The notes beneath the pieces are model-generated. The model was given only the letters and a program-made list of their open reading frames with translations, made no database searches and was not told the DNA's origin. The translations under genes were made by a program, and so were the position numbers. Below, piece after piece: positions 1 through 10,973 of a DNA stretch of 64,000 nucleotides (positions are counted from its first letter, which is position 1; each line of letters opens with the position of its first letter). Origin of the DNA: Dactylonectria macrodidyma (Eukaryota > Ascomycota > Sordariomycetes > Hypocreales > Nectriaceae); the NCBI GenBank assembly GCA_020744425.1, contig JAGMUV010000013.1, positions 930,001 through 994,000 of the forward strand, read 5' to 3'.

Positions 1-1370
1 TCCGGTCTCAAGGTCCGCATCCAGGGCCCCAACTACACCCCCGGCAAGAAGGAGGATCTCTTCATCAAGGCCATTCAGCGTACCGTCCTGATGATGGGTG
101 GCAAGGTCGAGCCCATTGATGACATGCCTGCCGGTAACATTGTCGGTCTGGTCGGTATTGATCAGTTCCTGCTCAAGTCTGGTACCCTCACCACCAGCGA
201 CACCGCCCACAACCTCAAGGTCATGAAGTTCTCCGTCTCCCCCGTCGTCCAGCGCTCCGTCCAGGTCAAGAACGCCCAGGATCTCCCCAAGCTTGTCGAG
301 GGTCTCAAGCGTCTCTCCAAGTCCGACCCCTGTGTCTTGACTTTCACCAACGAGTCTGGTGAGCACGTCGTCGCCGGTGCCGGTGAGCTGCATCTCGAGA
401 TTTGCTTGAACGATCTCCAGAACGACCACGCTGGTGTTCCCCTGAACATCTCCGACCCCGTCGTCCAGTACCGTGAGACCGTCAGCGGCAAGTCCAGCAT
501 CACTGCTCTGTCCAAGTCCCCCAACAAGCACAACCGTCTCTACATGATTGCTGAGCCCATTGAGGAGGAGCTCTCTCTCGCTATCGAGGGTGGCAAGGTC
601 AGCGCCCGTGACGATTTCAAGGCTCGTGCCCGTGTCCTCGCCGACGACTTCGGCTGGGATGTCACCGATGCCCGAAAGATTTGGACCTTCGGTCCCGATG
701 GCACTGGTGCCAACCTGTTGGTCGATCAGACCAAGGCTGTCCAGTACCTCAACGAAATCAAGGACTCTGTCGTCTCTGGTTTCCAGTGGGCCAGCCGAGA
801 GGGTCCCATTGCCGAGGAGCCCATGCGATCCATCCGCTTCAACCTTATGGATGTCACCCTCCACGCCGATGCCATCCACCGTGGTGGAGGTCAGCTCATC
901 CCCACTGCCCGCCGTGTCCTGTACGCCGCTGCCCTGCTCGCCGAGCCCGCTCTGCTCGAGCCCGTCTACCTCGTCGAGATTCAGGTCCCCGAGCAGGCCA
1001 TGGGTGGTGTCTACGGTGTCCTTACCCGACGACGTGGTCACGTCTTCAACGAGGAGCAGCGCCCCGGTACCCCTCTGTTCAACATCAAGGCTTACCTCCC
1101 CGTTCTGGAGTCTTTCGGCTTCAACGCCGATCTGCGCCAGGCCACCTCTGGACAGGCCTTCCCCCAGTCCGTCTTCGACCACTGGCAGGTCCTGCCCGGT
1201 GGCTCTCCCATCGACAACACCTCCAAGGTCGGTGGCATTGTCAACGAGATGCGAAAGCGCAAGGGTCTCAAGGTCGATGTTCCCGGTGTCGAGAACGTAA
1301 GTTTTACCCGTAGCCATTATGTATCTCCGTGCGCGCTAACACATACTCCCAGTACTACGACAAGCTGTAA
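1..1370 (+). CDS. eft2: Translation elongation factor 2 (EF-2), C-terminal part, 5' end outside the window
   Basis: GTPase that translocates the ribosome during protein synthesis in the cytosol. Frame 1 is open from base 1 (begins [12 protein letters not shown]), so the gene enters from the left. It covers EF-2 domains II-V. The diphthamide loop DAIHRGGGQ is present and the histidine that would be modified to diphthamide is codon 877-879. A 56-nt intron (1297-1352, GTAAGT...CCCAG) sits just before the last five residues; exon 1353-1370 encodes YYDKL and a TAA stop, the usual fungal EF-2 ending. Codon use is strongly biased to C-ending codons, as expected for a very highly expressed gene. Long antisense and out-of-frame ORFs here are by-products of that bias. 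Identification is secure; only the 5' extent is missing. Confidence 0.97.
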
Positions 1371-2299
1371 GCGGCTTTCCGATGTGTCGATGAAACCACG
1401 ATTCGTGCCAAAATGGGCACATGACATCAACCAACTGATACCAAAGATTTGGGACGTATGCCCAATCCCGTGGAGGAGATACCTCTGAGTTCAGGAGGGC
1501 ATGCTGAGCGAATACCAAAAGAAAAAATAAGTCGAGATCTGGGTTGAGGCTAGACACCAAGGAAGCTCGGTTTGGCTTTCATGTAGTTATGTCACCGTTT
1601 GATGAGTTGAAACACGTTTAGAATGAAGTTCAAGATGGTTGTGCTCGTGTGACTTGACAGACTAAATACCAGCAGACGCGTAGAGCAGGATGCGCTGAAT
1701 CGGAGGTTAAAACAGCAACGAAGATGAATACTAATCTTGGTGTTTCTCCAAGTACACCCGATGGATTCAGAGGGACTCGATCTATCCAGCATAATTCCTG
1801 TAGAAATCATCAAATTACGAAGGTCGTCAGGATGGGACAGAGACGGTAGTTGTTGGGGGAGAAGAGACACTACAAACGATGATTCAAGTCCGTAAAGTAT
1901 AAATTGCAAACCCATTGACGAACACTTGGTGTGGATCTGGTCTCTACTTAGATGCTGCTGGAAGAATTATTCACAGTGTTGCTCTGAATTGTTGATGACT
2001 TGCGGCAAGCGACCGGGGGTGTCCGGTGTATGTCCGGTTTGGCGGCGACTCGGCTAGTTGTGACGACAGACAGACAGTGGCGCCCCAAGTGCTAAAATTA
2101 GGCGGGTACCTAACTTTACCTCTTAGAACCCTCGCAACTTCAGATTCAGATCGACTTCTTCAACCTCAAGATCCGTCCTCTCCCCAGAGCAAGAGCAACA
2201 ACGAGCAGCAACGAGCTTCTACGAGCTTCTCCGAGAGTGCCCTAAATGCACCGCGATCGCTGCATTTTGTCCCGCGCCGTGCTCCGTGGCGTATGAGCC
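1371..2299. other. Intergenic: EF-2 3' flank and RNA-binding-protein 5' flank
   Basis: No supported gene. The first part is the likely 3' UTR of EF-2. From about 2100 the sequence becomes CT- and AGC-rich (TCTTCAACCTCAAG, AACGAGCAGCAACGAGC), typical of a 5' UTR leading to the ATG at 2300. The ORFs in either direction here have no recognisable protein features. Confidence 0.5.
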
Positions 2300-4694
2300 A
2301 TGTTGTTCCCCGAAGAAGATGCGCCGCTGTTGAAGGCGTGGATTGTCAAGCGCATCGAAAACACGTTGGTAACCCGCTTGGCCCTCCTGGCTGCCCCGGG
2401 GACTTTGCGCTCAATGCCCATGCTGACTGATGCTCCGATAGATCTGATGCCGATGCCGATGTGCTTGCCGAATATGTCATTGCCTTGCTGAAGCATGACG
2501 GCGACCGCGAGGCGGTGCGGACGCTTTGCGAGCAGGAGATTCCTGACTTTTTGTCAGAAGGTATGCAAAGGCTTGTTTCGGAAGCTTGATGTGAACCAAC
2601 GGCGCATGTTGCGCCTGCTTGCTAACTCCAAGACTCAACACTGCAGACCCGAAAGCGTTCCTCGACGATGTCTTCCAGGCCATCACCTACAAGACGTATT
2701 TGCCTGGCGCTCCACCGGCCCCCGTGTTCAGCACCGAGATGGCTCCCACGCAGACTGCTTCGTTCGACAGCGGCGCGCCCCACGGCGGCTCCAGGAAACG
2801 AGGCTTCTATGACCGAGACGAATTCGACGGACCTGACGGACGGGACGGCCCTCACCAGGCCGGTCGAGCCTACAAGCAGCCTCGTCGCGGCGGGCGCGGA
2901 GGGCGAGGCGATGATATGAGAGGTGGCGGACACGCAGGGTCGCATGGGGCCATGCATGGCTTCCCTGCGCACCCTGGCATGCCAACTTTCGACCCCAACA
3001 ACCCCATGGAGGCCTTTTTGCAGCTGCAGGCCATGGGAATTCCCTATCCGGGCATGCCCAACTTCCCGCAGGCCTACGGCAGCGGGAGGGGTCAGCAGAG
3101 GCGCAAGGGTCGCTGTCGCGACTTTGACACCAAGGGGTTTTGCTCTCGCGGGAGCACATGTCAGTACGACCACGGGAATGAGTCCATTTATATGCCTCCG
3201 TCTATGGGACCCTCTGGTGACGGTAAAGCTCCTATATTACCCCTAGCCTGCGCCTTTCAGAACAACTCTCACACAGCCTTTTCTCTAGACTATGATCCAA
3301 ATGATGCCATGTTCGCCATGGCGAATTCTAGAAACCAGATGAACCCATTCGGGTTCCAGCCGGACATGGGAGGCCGTGGTCGGGGGGGGCGCAGAAACCG
3401 AAGCTCTAAGAAAGGTGGTGCTCGCGCTCCCTTCTCAGCCGATGGCCCAGTCCACGACCGGTCCAAGTCGACTATTGTGATAGAAAACATCCCAGAGGAG
3501 AGCTTCAGCGAAGATGCGGTCCGTGAGTTCTTCTCACAGTTTGGAAGCGTCCAAGAGGTATCCATGCAGCCGTACAAGCACCTTGCGATTGTCAAGTATG
3601 ATAAATGGGGATCGGCCAACGCAGCATACAAGTCGCCAAAGGTGATATTCGACAATCGGTTTGTCAAGGTTTTCTGGTATAAGGACGAATCAGAAAACCT
3701 GCCGACGTCGGTACCTCTGAACGGGGGCAATTGGAGTGGCGATCCAAGCGCATTCTCTGAAGGCCAGGAGCCTGAACCGGAACTCGATATGGAGGAGTTC
3801 CAGCAGAGACAAGAAGAGGCGCAAAAACAGCATCAGGAGCGGGAGCTCAAGCGGGCGGAGCTGGAGCGTCGACGGACGGAGCTGGAGCACCAGCAACAAG
3901 AGCTGCTCGCGCGACACCGCGAGGAGAACCAGAGGCTGCAGGCGAAGCTCAATGGCCAGAGCGGCGAGAGCGGCGATGGACCATCGTCAGGGACAGACAT
4001 GCTACGCGCCAAGCTGGCGCAGCTAGAGCAGGAGGCCAAGATCCTCGGCATCGACCCGGACGCAGAGGACGATACGGGTAGCTCGTATCAACACCATCGC
4101 GGAGGATACGGAGGCCGCGGGGGCCCGCGGGGAAGAGGCTTCGCTCCGCGAGGACGAGGCAGCACCCGCGGCCGCGGCGGCAACATGCACGCGGCGTATG
4201 CGCAGTACTCCATCGACAACCGACCGAAGAAGCTCGCCATCACGGGCGTGGACTTTACGGCCGCCGATAAGGACGAGGTGCTGCGTCACTTTCTCCTGGT
4301 AAGCATTTTGTCTGCTATTATATAGAAGCAGTTATATGCCTGTGTTTCTTGTAGATGCTGACTATTCATACAGAACCTCGGCGAGTTCGAATCCGTCGAC
4401 CCCTCCCCCTCCGTCACCCACGTCTCCTTCCAGGATCGCAAGACGGCAGAGAAGTTCTACTACTCGCTCCACGGTAAGGAGCTCCCTGGCGTCGACGGCC
4501 GCCTCGACCTCGCCTGGGTATCCGCTCCGCTGCCGCCCGTCAAGACCCACGCCGCGGCGGCGGCGGCCGAAGACACTGACGGCGCCATGACGGGCTTTAA
4601 CGATGCGCCGCATGAAGAGGCGGAGCCGGTGCGGCGGCGTGAGGAGAGGGCTGTGGACATGGACTACGAGGTGGCAGACGAGGACGGGTGGTGA
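2300..4694 (+). CDS. RBM26/27-type RNA-binding protein (PWI-like, CCCH zinc finger, two RRMs), Rmn1-like
   Basis: Five-exon model: 2300-2364, 2442-2560, 2647-3222, 3289-4298, 4374-4694; 696 aa. In order it has a PWI-like N-terminus (LLKAWIVKRIENT, then EQEIPDFLSED), one CCCH finger around 3110-3170 (C-x8-C-x5-C-x3-H), an RRM from about 3472 (STIVIENIPEE...HLAIVKYD), a Glu/Gln/Arg coiled coil at about 3800-3960, an RGG-rich stretch at about 4100-4185 and a second RRM (KKLAITGVDF) split by the last intron. This order matches vertebrate RBM26/27 and fission yeast Rmn1, a partner in the nuclear MTREC/exosome RNA-decay system; that role here is inferred from family. Intron 3 (3223-3288) is 66 nt and stop-free, so its retention would keep the frame. 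Intron 1 only keeps frame with a weak GTTGGT donor at 2365; the better-looking GTAACC at 2369 gives a stop. The acidic C-terminus ends EDGW. Confidence 0.85.
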
Positions 4695-5539
4695 GACTCG
4701 ACTCGAATTGAGGCGTCGTGCTGCGTGGTTGGAGAGAATGGATGCAGTAGCAGATAGGTGCTGCCATGTTAAAGCATACGGGTATGCCATGTGTTTTTAT
4801 TATGAATGGAACAAGCCAACAGTGGAAGGGAAAAGAAACGGCGGTTTAGGTAGGTTTCCTGCCTCGGCAGACAGAAGAAGAGAAGGCGTTGAAGCCCTCA
4901 AGTTGGAATATCCTAGCCCAAAGAGTTGGCACTATATTCGTCTTCGTCTTGTCATGTCCTCCCTCCAACTTGCCATCATTTCGCTGTCTGGGCATTTCCC
5001 ATGGTCTTGCCGTCATGGCCAACATGCCATCTTCGCCTGTCTTCTACCCTTTTTTTATGTCTTCCCTTTCCGTTCCTCCTCTATTCTTCCGTCAACCTTC
5101 CTCCGAATTCCCCTCCAGTTCATCTCGCCAAAGTTTCATATCATCCGTCATCCGTCATCCATAGGCCTTGCCGGCGGGGTATCGTTGAGATGTAGAACAA
5201 GCAAAGCACGCCCCCAGAAAAAGAGATAGTCGTCTGCGCCCCGCCGGGATCATGTTTTATTTTGCGCCGCTCCCCCATGTTCCATGGTAACTTTTTGTTG
5301 AAAAAGACACCCCCGTTGATGCACCAAGACGTAAAAGAAATAACCAAAAAGAAACAAAAATTCCAAAATAGGAAACAAAAGAAAATTCCAAGAAAACGCT
5401 CAATGATGCAATGATGCCTTATGTTTGTTTTCCGAGCCGCATACGCCGAAGAAATGTTCCGTTAGGACAAGAACCAGCGCATCCGTTTTGTGACGAGGGA
5501 TGGAAAGCGTTACACAGCCCTGTCGTCATGCATGGACGG
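4695..5539. other. Convergent intergenic region (3' flanks)
   Basis: Lies between the stop of the + strand RNA-binding gene and the stop of the - strand MTHFR gene, so it holds both 3' UTRs. A-rich runs near 5330-5400 and T-rich runs near 5045-5100 would fit poly(A)-signal regions for either strand. No protein-coding signal was seen. Confidence 0.5.
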
Positions 5540-7425
5540 TTAGTTCGCGGTCGCAGCACCATTGGTGGCGGCCGGAGTCTTGGGAGAGGCCGGGGTGGTC
5601 AGTCCCTTCACCTCAAGGTTCTTGAGGAGGTCGAAGATGGTTCCATTGTCGTGGAAGTCGTTGTTAACTGTTGGACAAGTCAGCTTTGCTTCAATCACAG
5701 GTACTCAGTAATAGTTTTTGGCTTACCGATGTTCACCAGGTACCATTCATCCATAATCTCATCAATCAGAGCTCGGCTGGCAGAGTTGGTGTCATAGCAG
5801 TGAGCCCAGTCAACACCCAGTCGGAAAGCCTCGTCTTTCCAGGCGAGGAAGCTGATGCTCTCGACAATGGTGGGCTGGACAATCTCTTTGCCAGGGAACA
5901 CACCCCAGGTGACGGCGTTGGGACCGTCGCTGGGGGCGTTGGATCGGAGCTCACCATCCTTGGTGACGGCATAGTAAGTAAGATCGGGGTGGTTCTCGAT
6001 TCGGCCGACCATTTCGTTGAAGACGTCAGGGTGAACGAGAAGCTCCAGGTACGACTTCTGGTAGACGTAACCGTTGGAAGGACCCCACCCGTGAACGGGG
6101 TGAGATGATTTGGCACCGTCGACAGCAGGCTGGGAGTTGATGGTCAGGAGACCTCGCTTGTTGAGAGCAACGAGGCTTTCCCGAATCTCATCGGCCTCGC
6201 TTGTGAGAGGCGCCTCACTCCAGGGAAGTGAGTCAATCTCATTGTGAAGGTAACGCACGAAGAGGTTGGCAATGTCCTGGATGGTGGTGGGCTCTCCCCA
6301 CTTCTTGCGGTTGGCCTCGTTGGTGCCGGTCAAGCCAATGCCATAGGCATCAAGTTCACCAAAGGCAGGGGATCGCGAGTCACCCCATCGACCGTTGGGG
6401 AACTCATCCCAGTCCTGGGTGCGAATGACGTATGACTTGTTGCGGTTTCGCCAGAAGACGGGTCGGACATCCTCCTCGCGGCGGCCAAGACCCTTGGACT
6501 GCTTCCAAGGCAGGGCCTGCTGGAGGGGTCGCTCAGCGCTGGGAGCCCACTCGAGCTCTTCGAGGACCATGCGGGTGGCCTGGGCGAGGTTCATGGTGTA
6601 GAAATGAAGGTGGAAGATGTCGTTGGCCAAGAGCTTACGGCACAAGTTGGCCACAAGCGTCTTGCCAACCTCTCGGACAGCAACATCGTCGTTCCTTACA
6701 GGCTCGAGGGCGTCCAACCACTCTTGAGGGACCTTGCACTGCATGTGCTTGGCTCGGCGAACGAAGCTGGCGTAGGTGGCAATAGGCATGATGCCGGGGA
6801 GGATGGGGATGGTGATACCACGTTCACGGACCTTGCGGACCCAGCGGATGAAGTTGTCAGCGTCGTAAAACATCTGGGTGACAATGAAGGTGGCACCCAT
6901 GTCGACCTTTTCCTTGAGATGATCAATGAGTTCGTCTTCGTCCTTGTTGTCGTCACAGCCTTCGGGATAGCCAGCAACACCAATGTCGAAGTGGGTGCCA
7001 TAGGTCTTGCGAATGTGTTTGACGAGATCGCGCGCGTACTGGAAGCCGCCCTCAGCAGCAGTCCATTTGTCTTGGTCTCGAGGGGGATCGCCACGCAGAG
7101 CGAGGATGTTTGTGCAGCCGGCCTTGTAAGCCTTGAGGAGGGCATCATTAACTCTTTCGACGCCCATGTCGGTGCAGGTCAGGTGCATGCAGGTCTCGAG
7201 GCCGTAGACGGCCTGGGCCTGAAGCACCATCTCGCAGGTGAGCTCGGCAATACGGCCGCCGGCGCCCCAGGTGATGTCGATGAACTTGGGACCGAAGTTG
7301 TACATGCGATCCATGCGCTCGTAGAGGTTCTGGACACCCTGGGCTGTCTTGGGAGGAAAGTACTCGAAGGAGAAGGAGGGTTTGCCGGTCCTCTCGGCGT
7401 TGGAGAGCATTTCTTGGATATGCAT
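5540..7425 (-). CDS. met13: Methylenetetrahydrofolate reductase (MET13 type)
   Basis: Reduces 5,10-methylene-THF to 5-methyl-THF, the methyl donor for methionine synthesis, in the cytosol. Two exons: 7425-5727 and 5667-5540 (59-nt intron, GTAAGC...CAACAG); 608 aa, close to the eukaryotic family length. The N-terminal half is the FAD-binding TIM barrel: FSFEYFPPKT, FIDITWGAGG, ETCMHLTCTD, NILALRGDPPRD and IPILPGIMP are all intact. The C-terminal half is the eukaryotic regulatory domain that in other species senses S-adenosylmethionine (INSQPAVDG, HGWGPSNGYVYQKSYLE, NAVTWGVFPGKE). The GVQNLYERMDRMY motif and overall similarity fit the MET13 branch rather than MET12. Ends with a short Ala/Thr/Pro tail. 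The start ATG is the first in-frame one, with an AC-rich stretch just upstream. Confidence 0.96.
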
Positions 7426-8988
7426 GATGGCGGTATTGAGGTGCGAAGACGGCGTGAAGGTGTTTTTGTTTCTTTCTTTCCTTCCTTTTGCTTGATAGAG
7501 TCGGTGGTTATAGAGGACAGAGGCGGGACTCTAGGTGTAAGAGCTCTGGAGATTGCGGGGGAGAGCGTGAGGAGACGAAGAAGGAGGAGTGTGAGGGAGA
7601 GAGGACTGTGCAGAGGAAAATGGACTGTTAGCAGGGACAATTGAGGCGGCACAGGCCGTGTTCAGGCCCAGAGACTAGAACAGTTGCAGTTGTGACTGCG
7701 GTGAAGCAGTTCTCGTGAACCAGTTGTTTTAAACCAGCCATTGTGGAGTGATGCGCAGAGCAGACCGACCTTTGTTCGAGCTGGAGGAAGCTCGAGGTGG
7801 GATGATGAGGGGTATTGAAATTCGTAGGTTGCGCTACAACTCCAGACGAGGGGTCGAGGAGGGGAGAAGCAGCAGCAGGTGGAAAGGGCGAGGGAGAGTG
7901 ACCTGAAGGCGAGGTCGGCTTGTAGAGATGAACAAGAGGAGGAGTATGTAACCCAGTAGCAAATCAAGGGTAGCTGGTAAAAAAAAAAAAGAAGAAGGAA
8001 AAGGGAGATTCGACTCACAAGACGAGAGAAGCTGGCATTGGTGTCGCCCGTTCTTGGGAAATTTCTCTTTTCCCCCTCCAAAGGCCCGCCTTCCCCCCCG
8101 GTGCTGGCGCCGAACTACGCTAAGGAAAGTGGAGCGCCAGGCCCGTTTCTGCCTCCGAGACGGCATGGCGGGCCTCTGATTGGTCTGTTGAGGCACACTG
8201 TCGATGTTGCGGGCCTGCGGCGTCCTGTATCGCTCTTGATGGGCCTTGTATCGCTCTGAGTAAGGCTCTGAGTAGCTCTGAAATTGCCTTGTGTCGCTCT
8301 GAGTTGGCCCTGAGTACCCCTGCAGAAGACCGCCGTTCCCGGGGGCCGAAGGCCGGGGGAGGGATGGTTTAGGTGGTTGGGGGTACAGAAACAAACAGGC
8401 ACAAGGTACAGGTACTGGTTCACTGACTGTATGCACTGGTTCGGTACTGACTTTTCCAGATTTTGTCCCATTGTCCCATTGTCCCACTCTGCGCTTACAG
8501 TTCTGTCCCTTGTTACTCAAGCTGGTAGGCTAGATTCTATTACAGTTAGTCGACATCCAACTGTCTGCGTACTCGTACCCGCTGCAGAGAGTCGTCACCG
8601 CATTCCCTCCGCCCTCACCTCACAGCGGGAGCCAGTCGATCATTTTTTCCTTCTAGCGTCTTTTGTCAGGACGTTTGCGACTACGGGAGATCAAAGAAGA
8701 ATACCTGCCGCCTTGTAGCACGAACAAAATAAATAAAAACATTCATGTTGACCTACACGCCCCATGTCCAACCTCAATCTTACCTTGTTTGCAACTGCAA
8801 TTGCTTGCCCATGCATGCCCTCGTCCCCTACACTTCGTCGCGTCCAAAGTGGTGCAACTACACTAAGATGGAAAAACATTCCACTCGTCATGAGCCACTC
8901 ACACCCCACTACCCAAGGTACGAGATTACTTCGCAAGCCTCAGGAGACGGGAGGAGGACGAAGGAACACCTACCTTGCTCCCGAGGCA
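7426..8988. other. Intergenic: MTHFR promoter side with short repeats
   Basis: No supported gene. Holds the presumed promoter/5' UTR of the - strand MTHFR gene (polypurine tracts on the + strand at about 7550-7620 and an A10 run near 7981). At about 8220-8320 there are imperfect direct repeats built on TGTATCGCTCTGAG / TGTGTCGCTCTGAG, and at about 8463-8490 three copies of ATTGTCCC/TTGTCCCA. A long - strand ORF crosses this repeat but has no domain and only reads through the repeat. Confidence 0.45.
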
Positions 8989-9226
8989 CAGTGTCGGGCC
9001 AAAAGTCTCCGTACATTCACACATTTACACTGGACATAGCATAGACCAGTAAACTTTATTTAGTACTTCATGCATAGTAAGTTATGCAGTATTCCCAGCT
9101 CATGTGCTATTTTATGTTCATTTTTAAAAGCCCTTTACACACTAAATTAGGGTGAGGATTTTAGTATAAAGATATCAATTTTTGATATGGAAGTGGGAGT
9201 GTACGGAGACTTTTGGCATAAGACTG
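8989..9226. mobile_element. MITE-like element with Tc1-type terminal inverted repeats
   Basis: An 18-nt perfect inverted repeat, GCCAAAAGTCTCCGTACA at 8998-9015 and its reverse complement at 9200-9217, lies about 9 nt inside looser ends that read CAGTG on the left (8989) and CAGTC on the right (9226 read backwards). The 238-bp interior is AT-rich and has no coding capacity. CAGTG-type termini are common in Tc1/mariner transposons, which duplicate TA. The right flank is TA (9227-9228) but the left flank is CA, so the target duplication is imperfect or absent. Most likely a non-autonomous or decayed element. Confidence 0.6.
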
Positions 9227-9940
9227 TACTTGGGTAGTATCTCTCTACAGTCTTCCGGAAAGCTATTTGCATGCTACTCTCAGGACACCTCATAGACGGC
9301 TTAAGAAAAACACATGTGAATAGAGATCGTCCAATGGAAAAAGAACGAATTACCAATGACACGCACCATCAACTCAATCAGCACCATGGCTATGAATGCA
9401 CTGCTCCTGCTTCGGGCTGCTATAAGTTGTAGATGGTAGTATGATTCCGGGCATGAGTTAGGAGTTCTCCATCTTTAGGATCCTTGCCTTGATAATCTCC
9501 CTCTTTAGAATGCTCGTCGGTCGAGCAACACAAGTGCAACACTCCCCCAGATAATCAATAACCCAAGGGTGATTCTCAGCCAGCTACGGGCCCCATTGAT
9601 ACCAAGCAATGATCCCTCATCATCGACAGCAGGTGAGTACAAGTTTTGAGCTAACGACCCTTGTTTGTAACCGCTCTGCAGAATGTTAGAACTTTCCAGG
9701 CTTGAACGAACTCCTGTAGTACTTAGTTCTGGGGTGCCCTAATGATGACGCCAAATACTGAGAATATCGGTTGGCTGTGAACCAGGTGAAGGAGCAAGAT
9801 GGTGATGGTCTACCGCCTGCGCATGTATTCTGTCCCGTTTAACCTCCACTTCATCTATTCGTGGCGTGTCCTAATCGTGGCCTAAAGCATCAATCACCAC
9901 AGTCACCAGCGCCCGCTCTCGACCTGCAGCAATGACTTGA
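9227..9940. other. Gene-free AT-rich stretch
   Basis: No open reading frame with recognisable features and no RNA gene seen. It is AT-rich and lies between two small inverted-repeat elements. It may be decayed repeat sequence, but this cannot be proved from the window. Confidence 0.4.
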
Positions 9941-10097
9941 CAAGCGGGGGTGAAAATTAAATGGCACACCTTTGGTAGTAAGGATACTTGGCTGACAATA
10001 TTGCCGATCACCTTGACAGTTTGACACTAGCTAGTGTGCCTGAGTAATTTTGTCATGCTTCTAAAGTGTGCCATTTATTTTTCACACCACTTGCTTG
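9941..10097. mobile_element. Small inverted-repeat (MITE-like) element, 157 bp
   Basis: Left core TGAAAATTAAATGGCACAC (9951-9969) matches the reverse complement of 10066-10084 at 18 of 19 positions, and similarity continues outward to CAAGC at 9941 and its complement ending at 10097. Near the middle is a perfect 14-nt palindrome ACACTAGCTAGTGT (10024-10037). No coding capacity. The shape (short, AT-rich, long terminal inverted repeats) fits a MITE or foldback element. No clear target-site duplication was found. Confidence 0.5.
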
Positions 10098-10973
10098 ATT
10101 ATCTTGATGCTCAAAAAACTGCCGCTGATCTTGTCCCCCAGCTGCTTATTGCTCCACTCCCGTACTTGGTCAATTCGAACCCTTGAAGGTGGGCAAATGA
10201 TGCATTGGTCTTCCGGGCTCGGACTCTCAGCGCCGTCCAATATGCAAGGTGCTGCTCTGGTTCACATGCAGTCGTTTTTTAGCCACCCTATTGTACAAGT
10301 TGTACAGTCACTTAGAGCCTACACCACCCCCATCGGGCTCACCGCTAGATAGTCTATCCGCAAACGCTATCCATGGGGACGTAGAAAAGTGACGATTGGG
10401 AGGATAATAAGTCACTTTACCGGCGTTTGATTGGTCCGCTTGCGTGGAATGCAACGAGATGCAATTCCCCACGTGTTCTAACGGCTGGGTTTGAGTCCAC
10501 CCACCGCCCCATCAATGACCTCAACACCAACGATGGAATGAAAGCATGTTTCTTAGAAGCTTGCCCAGAGTGGCAGTGCGACACAATATACCGCTTGGGC
10601 AGCCTTTTCATCATCGCCGTGTGTTGATTGGCCGGGACATGCCGGGGAAATGCGCTCATGACCTTGATCCCCATCATGGATGTGTCCCAACAAGGTCTGC
10701 AATGCACTGCATGCATCCGTTACCGGTGGTTCAATACATGTGAAAGCCGTCATATGGATTTCTCACATGAAGATCATGTATTCCTATTGTCGTTGGCGAT
10801 TGTTCACATGTAGACCATTATTGCAATTCTTCAAAACCCAAGACCCCAGAACTCCATTATCCCGGCGTTAATTGTTGACCCAACCCCCCATAGCCATCTC
10901 ACAAGACCCTGCGCCATAACCACCCCTAACTGCGAGGTTGAGTTCCGTGTACCTCGTCAACAACCCTGCAGTC
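10098..10973. other. Intergenic, no supported gene
   Basis: Several short overlapping ORFs on both strands without shared features. A small hairpin (AAAGTGAC at about 10385, GTCACTTT at about 10411) is the only structure noticed. The right end is the 3' flank of the bZIP gene. Confidence 0.4.

Noticed and set aside
548..1300. Long second-frame ORFs across the EF-2 gene
   Set aside because: They exist because of the strong C-ending codon bias of EF-2; Ser/Pro/Arg-rich translations with no domain.
6604..7644. 346-residue + strand ORF opposite MTHFR
   Set aside because: Antisense of a highly conserved enzyme; no motif of its own and spans the MTHFR start and promoter.
7834..8520. 228-residue - strand ORF upstream of MTHFR
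   Set aside because: Reads through GCTCTGAG-type repeats giving a repetitive SYSEPYSERYK pattern; no start context or homology signal.
10440..10510. TGGGTTTGAGTCCACCC, resembling a tRNA T-arm/B box
   Set aside because: No matching acceptor, D or anticodon stems could be folded around it.
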